Assembly (NCBI GenBank): GCA_020086605.1
Contig: JACBWW010000016.1
Span: 9,260,359-9,324,358, forward strand
DNA from: Lanius collurio
Lineage: Eukaryota; Chordata; Aves; Passeriformes; Laniidae
Direction of reading: 5' to 3'
Length of the DNA stretch: 64,000 nucleotides
This document shows positions 31,701 through 43,700 of this stretch, in pieces. Position numbers and translations under genes: made by a program. Positions within the stretch are counted from its first letter, which is position 1; each line of letters opens with the position of its first letter. Below the pieces are notes generated by a model. The model had not been told where the DNA came from and made no database searches. It saw only the letters and a list, made by a program, of their open reading frames with translations.

Positions 31701-34700
31701 AAGTAATTCCTCTCTGGTGATAAACACCTCCATCTTGCTTTTACTTTTATACCTTGCAAGAAATACCAATTATTAAAAAAATAGGAAAAACAAGAAAAAA
31801 AAATTATCAGCAGTTTAGACACCCTGATTTGAAATACAAACCATTTCCTTTAGAATTGTGCAAAAAAATAAAGAGAAAAACACCATCACATAAGATTTGC
31901 AATAACAGTTTACTGGGACAGAACAAAAAAGAATAAATTAAAGAGAAATATTATTAAGATAATAGCCCTGGACCTTTCACCTGAATGTGGAAAAAACCTT
32001 GAACAAAACCAAAAATCAGTAACACATATATCAAGAGGTTGTAAAAACTGGATAAGAAGCTGGATCTTTCCTGTATCTTCACTAAGGCAGATGTCTCAAA
32101 CAGCATTCAATTTCATCTCTCCAAAACAAAACAACCACCTAGACGTGCTAAAGCCCTCTCCAAGGTTTTCCCACAGAATGTCACCAGATACTTGCAATGA
32201 AGTATTAAAGTGTAGTCCCAAGAGAAAGCAGGACTAGGACTTTCTGGTCTTACTGTAGGGTTCAAAAAATGTGAGTAATATCTTAAAACGAAAATGGATT
32301 TTAACCCTAGAGAAATAAAGGCAGTAAAGCAAAAGTCTGGTCCAAGCTACAAAGATGATCAGCCTGATTCTCCTGGAAGCTGACTCCAGTTCTTGGATCA
32401 GTGTGCTAAAGTCAGACCTATGGTAGTACTACTTAACAGTTAAAATATTAGAAAATTCTTTAATAAGCCAAGGCAATTTTCTCCTGTGAATCCTAGACCT
32501 TCTGGTAAGGAATTTTTAAAAAAAATATTAACTGACTTGTGCTTCTGAAAAATATCAAACATACTTAAGTTGGTACACCTTCAAACAAAGCCAGTGTTTC
32601 ACCTTCCATTTCCTCACTCCCTGTCTCAGTAGCAGTTCCCACTCCTACTTCCCAAATGGCTGAAGGTATGTGCCAACACACTTTTTAACTCTCCTCACCT
32701 GAAACCTCCAACTACTTTAAACTGGTTTTCTAGTTTTGCAAAGTCCCTGTTTTTGAAAGAATGTTAAAAATAAACCTTAATAGTTACATAAAAGTATCTC
32801 AAGAAATCCCCACTTTAGATGCCAAGTATTGATGTTTAACTTTTTTAATTGTTTAGAGAGATCTGTGGATTGCTGGTAACGCTGATGACTAACGGGGGCT
32901 GGAAAGGGTGCTGGAACTTCTGCTTCCAGTTGCACCCATTTTTCAGCCATGCATGATATCCATTAAACCACGGTCACTGTTAGCTCCCTTCTTTCCTTCA
33001 CCTCTGCCAGAGGCAGAGCATACACACACACCCAACAAGTATCCTGAGAACAAGTGATCAACCCTTATTAGAATTAATCTTTTAAGTGTTTGCTGTCACC
33101 CAGATGTCTCGAATGGGTTTTTTTGCCAGACCCTTTTAGAAATATTTAAACAAAGAGTCTATAACGTATGAAAACTTAAAGAATATGCAACCAAGCATTT
33201 TCGTTAGAAATCTAAGCATTAGTATGGTAAGCAGTCTCATGAAAAAAACACAAGTTGTCTCAAGATTATGGTAATTTCTTGATAAAATGATCCACTAAAA
33301 TCCAAAAAAATTAATTTTTAAAAGTTTTTAATTTTAAAGTTTACTTCTCTTTAAAAAAGGATCAGACATACTTTATCTGTTACTTATTTTACCTTGTAAA
33401 TCTGAGGAATGACAATGTAGTAGTGTTTGTGCTGTTCTCCATTAAAATTCTGTAGTTGTGCAGCATATTCATTTTTGTTTTCATCAGCCATGTGTGTGCG
33501 CAGGTTTAACTGTTGCTTAGCCTGGTAGGAAAGTGTTATCAGGTTAAACGTGTGGTGCTTTTCAAGGACACACAGCATTATTTTATGTTATCAACTATGC
33601 AAGAACACTGGTCACAAGTCATCAAAACTGACATCCTTATAACTGAAATACAAAGAATGTGAGACTTCACATACACTGACACTCCAAAACCTCATTTGTT
33701 TACTACAGAGAAAACAATGACCATTGTAGCTCCCTTAGCCAGGCTGCTTAAATGCATATCCTAAAATCCACAGAAGCGACTGAACACAAACCACAAGATC
33801 CCAAATACCAGACAGCTGCCTGTTTAAGGAAGGCAGCACAGCTATCCAGAGGGACTGCCATGAACTTCAACAAGGCCAAGCATGAAGTCCTGCATGTGAG
33901 ATGGGGTGATGCCAAGCACTAACACAGGCTGGGAGAGAATGGGTTGAGAGCAGCCCTGAGGGGAAGGACCTGGGGGTCCTTGCAATGTGCACTCACAGCC
34001 CAGAAAGCCAACCCTATCCTGGGCTCCAGCAAAAGCAGTGTGGCCAGTGGGTCAAGGGAGCTGCCTCTGCCCCTCTGCTCAGAACTCCCGAGACCCCACC
34101 TGGAGCACCCTCAGCACAGGATGGAAATGGACCTGCTGGGAAGAATCCAGATGAGGACATGAAGATCATCAGAGGGCTGGAGCATCTCTCCTGTGAAGAC
34201 AGGCTGAGAGAGTTGCAGATTTTCAGCCTGGAGAAGTGAAGGCTGTGGGGACACCTTAAAGTCCCTTCCAGTACCTAAAAGGGGTCTACAAGAAAGCTGG
34301 AGAGAGACTTTTTGAAAGGGCATGTAGCGACAGGACAAGGGGGAATAACTTTCAAATCATAGCTAGCAAGTTTAAATTAGACATTAGGAAAAAACTGTTC
34401 ACTACGAGGGTGGTGAGGCACTGGAACAGGTTACGCAGAGCAGCTGTGGATGCCCCAACCCTGCCAGTGCTCAAGGCCAGGCTGGATGGGGTTTGAGCAA
34501 CCTGGTCCAGTGGAAGCTGTCACTGCCCATGGCAGGGGAGTCTTCAAGGTCCCCTCTAACCCAAACCATTCTGATTATGAAGCATACTCCCTTCCTGTGC
34601 TGTCTTACATGTCACTGTAATTTTGATTTTGCACATAATAAGTAAGCATATTTTATACACAATTTTATACATTAAATGAATATTGTTTCAGTACTGATTA

Positions 34701-37700
34701 TTTACATGGAAATGAAATATCACTGATAAAGCAAAGAAAAGCCACTGTCCTTACCTTCTCAACATCAGCCTTTGTCGCATTAGTGTCATTGTCCAGTCGT
34801 TCATAGCTTTGCTGTGCCTTCTCTGCCTCTCTGCACTCTCTCTCAAATTTCTTTTTGCTCTACAAAAGGCACAAACTTACTGTTTCAACAGCCACTATAT
34901 CCATTTGGCTATGTATATTAACTCTGAATTCAAAGTATCAAAGCTTCCAATAAAGTATCTTAAATTCACTAAGTATCTTTAAATGAGCACACTGTTAGCA
35001 CAGCAAGTAGGTCAACTAAATTATTTCGAAGGCAGTCTGAAGGATGTATCTACACTACAATCATCTTCAGTATTCGTGTCAAGTGGCACAGCTGTAGGTA
35101 GCACAAATAACAGTATTCAGTATACTTGATGTTCCATACATGCAGCTACTGTCAAGACAACTGCTGTAGAAAAGCTTTTTGCAGCTCCAGAAGTTATCAT
35201 CTCTAGAGAGAAAGTGCAACTGAGACTCTGAGCTTCTGCTTCGCAGCAAAGTCAGGCAGCTGAGGTTAAGTGTGTTCCTTAAAGGCATCTAAATGCATTT
35301 AAAAGACTGACTTTGCACTTAGGTAAATACAAGGCACACAATGGAACTGATTGTTTGAGGTGAACTCTGGGAATTCAAGATTATCTTCGTGAAGAGTGAT
35401 AACATCTACAACTACCACATCTGCTTCTATTCTCATCCTTTGATGATGAATTAAACTCTTTGACATAACAGTGAAGCAAGATCCTACACATGTGGGATGA
35501 CAATAACAACATAGAAATTCACCTCTCTCTATTGCTTCACAATAATCTGAATGGAAGATACAATAAATTTTTAAGACAGAAAACCAGAACATGAGAATGC
35601 ATCTTGCACAGACTTGGCTGAATTTTATAATTTCCTATCTTTAAAAGCATTTCTTTCAAGAAAAATAAGCTTATAATCTGTCCTAGAGACATTATCTTCC
35701 TGCATTTCTCTGTTAAATAGTAATTCTACCACTTGAAAGTACAACAGTCTACAGTGGTATTCTTGAATATACCTCATGTAACAAGCCCTCAAGCTCAAGA
35801 CAAATTCAGTGACTTAAGATTTCATTGTCATATAAATAAACTGTCATTTTTAGTAACCCAAGGAGAAGCAACCAAAGTCAGTACCCATGCTAAAACTAGA
35901 TTTCTCTATGCTGGATAAAGGCTAAGGCTTCACTCAAACATACACACAGAAGCTGTTTACAGGAGATTTTTTTTAACCAGGGAACTATAAATACATTGAA
36001 CTGTATTTTGGATGTTACTAAATTACTTGGACATTCAGTAATATAGCTAAATATTAAATCTAAGCAAGACAGATGAAAACAGTTCAATTTACAGACTGTA
36101 TATCTATCTTATTTACGTTCAACAGCAATAAAATCCAAACACAAACTCACATTATCCATCTGTTTCCAGCACATGTCCAGATACTGCTGAGCCTTTCGCC
36201 CTTCCTGAAGATGCTAAAAACACCACAAATAAGTTAAATTTGCCTATATTTTTAGTATTATTACCATTAATTGGTCCCTACTCTAGTTGACAGTCTATGA
36301 TGTGCAGTATCTTCCACAAGCTACCTGCACTCTTTGGAAGACACTACTAAACACGTAAGAACAGTATCACAGATACCATGGTACACTGGTAAAAAAAAGT
36401 TTACTAGTAAGCACTCTCTTCTCAAGACACTAATTTTTAGGTTTAATAACTGTATTATAGTATACAATAGTATATATTATATTACAGAATAAAAGTGTGT
36501 TATAAATGTATTACAAAACCTATGTATTGCCATGTTCATCAAAATGAGTAAACAAATACATCAGTTTATTAAAACACACACATTTTGATACTCTATATTC
36601 AAATTTAAAAATATAAAAATTACCATTTTTCTCTCAGTTTTTAGATCATGAGAATATCTCATCAGTTCTCCATACACTCTGTGTCCCATCTCTTCTGCGA
36701 CTACTTCTCGTTGTCCTGCATAGTCATTCAGCTCATTGAGGATGTTAAAAAAGGCAATACACGATGTAAACCTGACAGAAAGCACACATGCACATACACA
36801 AAGAGTTAAACAGCTTTGTATAGTACACTTCTCTCAGTATAGTCTGTACTCCTGATTAGATAGCAAAATCATAGACATTTTACAATAAACCTTATCTTAA
36901 TGCTAACTGTGTTAAGAGTAGACACACAAGCTGGGAAAGCCTATGTTAAGCCTAGCACATACTACATGTTGCAATGTCTCTTCAAACACATTTTATAAGA
37001 ACATGGCGTTTGCAGATGGAAAAGAAAGAAGAAGAACACTACCTGGCAGCCCTGGGGTATAGTGGTATCTCCTAAGCTGCCCAGGGACAGGCCTGAGCTT
37101 GGGAACCGATACATACGTCCCTAGGCTCGGAGGCTGAGCTTGCTGCAGAGATGATGTGCTTGGTAGTCTCGAGGGTGGAACATGCCAATCATCCCACTCC
37201 TATGCATCCCGATGGATGTTCTACACAACAAGTTTGCTATCAGCACTGGAGACAGCTGCCTGTTTGCCTGCCCACCTCTTGACTGGAAGTAAGGTGCCAC
37301 TATGGCTGGCACTAAAAAGGGGGGGAAGAGGAGGGGCAGAGGGTAGAAAGTGTGTGTGGAAGGGAAGAAAGGAAAAAAAAAACAGGCACCACATTAAAAT
37401 ATACATCTTTCTCTCTTTTAACTATGGAATACTGCCATCTCCATAGGCTTGGCTTTTGGGAATTTCAAATGCCACTCTAGCACTGGAAAGCCTATTCCCT
37501 GAGGTCCAGGATTTTTACACAGTTAAAAGAGCTAGAAGAAATCCTACTGTGAATTCTCAGGCACTCTGCACTGCATGTGCTCTGGCTGCAACCTGAAACT
37601 TGTCCTCTTTTTTTTATTTCCTAAGACTTATCCCTAAAGAAAAAAACACACCGTGCTTTTTCAAATAATTTTTTTAAATGGCTATGGACACAGACAGCAA

Positions 37701-40700
37701 AACAAGCACATTTCTGATAAATAGTTGTTTAGCACAAACTGTTCCTCCACCATCAGACATTCACTTATCCCGTCTCCGGAGTCAAAGCAAGTCAACATTT
37801 TAAGAGCTCTCCTTGCTCCAAACATGACAATTTTGTGTACACTCAGGTCTCAATATAGAGATGCACAGCTACATTTGTACTGTCATGAAAATGTATTGAA
37901 AAACTCTATTAAACTAAGCAAAAAACCAAAGGCTAAGGACACACACTTGCTTTCCTTTAAAAAACAACACCAGACTGTACACAGCAAGCCAAACTTCTGC
38001 TTTCAAAATTTCGGTTACCTAAAGATTAATTTGGAAGGGAGCAAGTACAACATGCCATCTTTACTACATTAAAATACCAACAGGAGTACATATAGGTTTC
38101 ATGCTTAAGAATTACAGTAGAAACATTAGAAGCCAAGCACAGTTCTTTCACTGTCACGCCAATTAAATACTTTAACTTAAAAAAAAAAAATCCATAAAAG
38201 GGTAGCATATACTGTTAGTTCTCACTTTTTACACATACAATTTGAAATGGACATTTTTACCTGGGTTCCTCATCTTTTGGTGAACGTTTAGGACAGTACT
38301 TCTTAACCAGATTTCTATTAAGGAAGAATAAAAAAAGATACTATTTTAGACTCTCTTTTGAGAAGACGCACACAGACAAATTATTGTATGAACAATTATT
38401 TGTTTAATGTTCTATGAACAAATTTATTCCCTCTGTCAACTTATAATGGTCCTTTAGATAACAAGGCAGGAATCTATTGTATTATCAAAGTTTTAAGACA
38501 CTTTGACCTAGAAAAAATTGTAACTATTTTAAAGCTTCTATTGCAGTGGCTAGATATAAAATGAAGAGTTCTTTATTTAACATCCTTTTCACGCATGCAG
38601 AAGGCACCAGCAGACGAGGACAAGGCCAATGTATGATCACTGTGTAACACACGGACAGTGCACACTGTGTGCTGTGCCATGAGCACAAAACCCCATGCCT
38701 GAATTAAGCTCTGAGTGAAGATTCAGGTCAAAAATTTTAACCACAGTATTTCCAAATCTTCAATAAGGACATGTCCAGAACAGGAGAGGCAACATCTCTT
38801 TTCCAGAAAAAGATTTTATAGTTTGTCCTACCACCAGCATCACAAATTTCAAGGTGTTAGAAACTAAGCAAATCTCTAGAAGACAATCCACAGGAGTAGC
38901 ACTTAACAGAATATCACAGCCCAATTTTTGAGAACATCAATATGAAATAATCTCCTTATCATAGAATGCAGGAAAAAAAGGAATGGAGAAGTTAAGAGAA
39001 GATCATAGGAGAAAAGAAATTTGGCATGCATGTTGCGTATTTCGTCCCACTGTCTCTCTGTAACTTCAAGTTGTTAAAACTGTGAACTACCTTACCATTA
39101 AAACAAGGGTTCTAATTCTGCTTTCATCTAAAATAACCTTGTACAGTTTCTCAAATTTATTTACCTGGAAGTATCTCTATGGCACAAGAGCCCACAAGAG
39201 TCACAAAGTATACACCAAAATATGAGCTGCGAGTTGGTGTGGAAACAGTAAGTTTGGATCTTTTGTCTGTTTCCATACTCTCTGAGACTACAACCAAAAA
39301 ATGCAACCATGATAAGAAAGTCAGGTCCTTTTTGTATCAATACATACTAAGAAACAGAATAAACACTGACTTTTAAAAAACTATCTAAAAAACTATTTTG
39401 TAGTAACCTCCTTACTGAAGGTCAAGCAAGAATCTCTTCTTGCTATCCCCAGAACACACTGCCTGTTGTAACATCCTACTTGGTATGGATTAAATGCAGA
39501 CATTTTGATAGGAAAATGCATAAACACAATAGAAAAAAATAGTAATATTCACTAAGTAACATCCCTGTGTTCCATTTTCCCTTACATTTCTGCTTCGCTC
39601 CTCAGTGCTTATTAAAGAATAGGAAATTCCTAAAATTCATCTTATTATTATTCAGAAGGTGAAATGCATAACACACATACAATGCTGTAGCTAAGCAACC
39701 ACACACAAGCCTTTTCAATGGAAGATTTTCAGAGTTGTTAAAAATGAGAAAAGGAACGACTTACTAAAGCCATACAGTTTTTAAAATGGCAGGAGAGAAG
39801 GGTCATAAATACGGGATTATTTACTAGCATGCTGATCTCTGTTCTGATTTCACTCTTTAAAGCAATTATTTACTAGTAATTTCTAGAAAAACAGACATAT
39901 TATATAATCCCTTCTCCTAATAACAGCCAGTTTCATCTGTCAATCTTATTTACCTTTGGATCAAAGGAACATACAGGTTTGAGACACTGTGATCAGGGTT
40001 TAACAGCACAAGGTACAGTCATCAAAAGCAAAAAATATGAAATGACAAGCAAATGCAGGTTTTAAAGATCAGAGAAAAAGTCAGTGTTCATGTGAACAAT
40101 TAAGCATAGATGGCTCTTCCAATAAGCAAATATCAATACCTAATCAAAACAGATATTAAATTTAAATCTTTGAAAAAGCACAGGTTGACATGGTGCTAGT
40201 ATGAGCATGGATTTGAAGAGTGAAGCATTATTTCAAAGAGGAGCCAGCTGACACTTTTAAGAGGGCATAACATTCTCTGACATTTCTATCCAAATCTGTG
40301 CCTAATTCTCAGAATCCAGATATGGATCTGGACCAGTTTATAAGAAAACGGTACAAGTAATTGCTGACCATCACAACAGAAACAAATCTACAAGATGAAT
40401 TTCTTTGCTTCCTAAGAAAACTGCAGCTGATGACACTTTAACCCTCTTTGGAAGCAAAATTTTGATGACTTCTATCACACCCTGTCTTACAGCCAGCCAT
40501 TTGGAAGCAGATTTTATACAGGATTAACCACATCTAATTGTGCTGCTCCTATAACCTCACTTCTTGGTATAAATTAGTCTCAGGTCAACACTAGTGAGAC
40601 AGGAACCTGATTTTTAAGAGAAGTACCACCTCTGTCACCTAAGCAGAAGTTTCTAAAAGCACTCCAGTTGATAAAAATTACTTATAGTCAGTCATGTACA

Positions 40701-43700
40701 TAGAACATCTATGCAAAGCTTTGCAGATGTGTAAAAAATTGTGTTTATCAATTCAAAACTCAGTCGATTAATGTAGCACATAAAGAACAGAAGCAGCAGC
40801 ATCAATATGGTACAGTTCCTATTAAGGCAGCAGCTCATATACTGTGGTATCTGTTTATAAACCACTACAGCCTCTATATCATATTACAAATGAGCCTAGT
40901 AACAAGCTTTTTTTGTTTTCATAAGTAGCTAAAATTGCAGTAAGTACTTTTAAAAGCATTACCTATTGTCTTGGTTTGAGACACCTATTTATACGTAAAG
41001 TAATAGTTTCAATAAGATTTTGATGTCTTCAGTGACTGCATATCAGTATTATGGACTAGGGGAAAACAGTAACAATTAACAGTATTTAGTAACATCTCAT
41101 CAGAAAAAGTTTTAACTGGAGCAATCAATCTTAAAAAATTGTAACCTGGCCTTCGAGTTTACAAAGTTGAATATCCTTGGAGCCATTAAGAAATCACATG
41201 TTTAAGTTTATGGAAACGTAACTAAAAAAAAACCTGCCACAACCACGTTTGAATAGTAATGAGAAGTGTAAAATCTCAGCTCCAATCAAAGGAAGAGAGT
41301 TTTGAGAGTTTTATGTGGTGATAATGTGTGTTCCCAACTTTACATTTGATCTTACATGCATTTTCAAAAATGTTTCCAAGATTATGCATCTAAAAATGTG
41401 GAAACTGTGTCTCAGTTTGACTAGACATATGCGTATATTAATATTGTATTTATAAAAATACCACTAATACACAACAGTATGCAGAAGGAACATGAAAAAT
41501 AAATTTGACCAGAGTAACTAGACATCTCCAGAGATCACAACACAAAATTTTAATGGGTAACAAACAGCTCATGAACAATCATAGCTATTTGCTTTAAACC
41601 AACAATAGAGAAATTGATCATATTCAGAAGTTTTATTCTGCCTGGCAGTTTCATCTCCAGCTGCAGGTATAACTTGTACTACTGCCTAACATCACAAGAA
41701 GTGGAACTCCTCTGTCTGCTCGAGTGTTATAATGCTTCAGACAGGACAAAAAGGGGGTGAACATCCAGAATTATTTTGTGTGCAATGATGTGGAAGTAAA
41801 CAAAACAGACCTTCACTTTGCCCCTTTTAAGAAACAACGCTGATCATCAACAGCATCTGACAATTCAATTTAAACATTCAGTCAAGAGCCCAGTAGTTTG
41901 GCACACAGGAAATCTAATTTTTTCCAGTTACAAAATACAAACAAATTAATGTACAATATGCCCTGCAATATCTTTGTCCTGATTCGCATCCCTGTAACCC
42001 AGTAACAGCCTGTAATAACCTTTGCAAACCTTTGGGTAACACAATACATTAGTTGAGACCTATGCTACACAAAACTTCAGATTTTCCTTTAAGTTAGCTC
42101 AAACAAAACCAAATTACAGTTCCTTTTTTTCTTCCAGAACACATTACGTTGCAGAAAAAGACAAGACAAGCTGTCTAGGGTGGTTTTTTCTGCCACAGAC
42201 AACTGAGGATTCTTCAATTTTTCTAATAATTTTTTCAGTATCAAAGAAGAATAGCAAGGAATGATTTGTAACCTAAAACCAGTATTTGAAAAAGTTATCA
42301 CTTCTGGAATTTCTTGGCAACCATGAGCTGCAACACCTGCATACAGTAAATATACAGTGAGTTTGCTCAAAAAACTCCTCATATACTGTACGTGCATCAC
42401 TTGCCATCTCCTAGAAGATTTGGAAGGGCTGCTGCACCTGGGAAAGGCTCATTACTAAGTTGTGAAAGTATAAAGAAAAATAGTTTTCAAAATGCAAGGG
42501 TATACACAAAGGGAATGTGAATTTCTGCCAGGAGATGGACTCTAATTTGTGAAAACTTATGAAAAATTCACTCAAGTTTTCATCCTTGGTTTTAAGTCTA
42601 TGAGATTCATCAATGATCTCAACAGAATGTTCACGGTCCACACTGAAATCGAGACAGAAAAAATACCACCCTACATCACTAGCTTTACCTCCTGGCTAAA
42701 CTTGGCTTTTCTGGGTCTCCCATCCAGAGAGCCACAGAATCACAAAGAGGTGACCTCTTGCTCTACTGTTTATACACTACTAACCAAGAGCAAATTAATC
42801 TCAGCTGTAAAGTTCATTATGAGAAAATTCTCAAAACTGTTTTATAAATTGTTTTCCATTACAAAAGGAAGAAACAGTGATATACTAGAAATTTCCATTA
42901 GGGATATTAACATCCATCTCACAGGCCATATGCAGCCAACATTAAAATTCACCAGAACCACAGTTCATCCCACTCAGAACTTCCCAGGAGCAAGATGCAG
43001 GATGGCTAACTCTTCTGAAGGTGACAATTTTGCTTGATCTCAATCCCCCCTGGGCCTCATAACTATTTTACATAATTAAAAACAGTGAGTGTCCTCAGGA
43101 GTAATGAGGGCTGAAATCAAGAGAAAGTTCACTACTAATCAATCAAGTCTCCTCCAAAGAATCCACATGTGGGAATATCAAAGAGTAGCTTCATGAATTG
43201 GTCTACTGGCAGAAAATCAGTCACCCTCTGATGTATGTGCTGTCCAGATCCTCACTGGAAGCAGGCAGGAAGTGCATGCATGCACTGTATAATGTGTGCA
43301 GCAAGACCTGTGCTTCCCAGAACTGTCATACTTACTGCACAAGGAGTCACTCCAGTCATCTGACAGAGGGGATGCTCGACAAAACTCTTTCATTTTTGAA
43401 AGACACTTCAAGAAAAATCAATAGCTTTACCCAGATAAAATGCTGAAGAGAGAAAATTTCCTATTTTTAATCAAATCTGAAGTAATAATGTGGTGTCTCA
43501 TCTTGCTAGCTGCGGAATGAACCTTTAAATACAATTAAGCAAAATGACATTTGCTTATACTATCTAAGGAGAATATCTTGATAGATCTGTGGAAATAAAA
43601 CATATTTCTATTTTTAAACAGACAACCGAAAACAAATCAAAAGAAGGCTGCAAACTGTGCTGTGCATACTTCCAACTTTCCCTTACCTCCTCAGGTTATT

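Larger units (their letters stand above)
30423..34754 (-). other. FNBP1L F-BAR introns
   Basis: Introns 30423-31147, 31295-33392 and 33522-34754, interrupted by exons 31294-31148 and 33521-33393. The last contains a CR1 copy. Otherwise AT-rich and without recognised features. Confidence 0.75.
34860..38260 (-). other. FNBP1L F-BAR introns
   Basis: Introns around exons 36213-36151 and 36771-36624. A higher-GC, complex stretch at about 37020-37345 is noted under findings. The rest is AT-rich and unrecognised. Confidence 0.7.

Noticed and set aside
33944..34338. Frames that look like new proteins with repeated P/S content
   Set aside because: They are translations of a dead CR1 copy, out of frame with ORF2 in places.
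37020..37170. Possible small structural RNA (7SL, U1, RNase P, Y RNA considered)
   Set aside because: Only short chance matches; none of the conserved core motifs of these RNAs appear in order.
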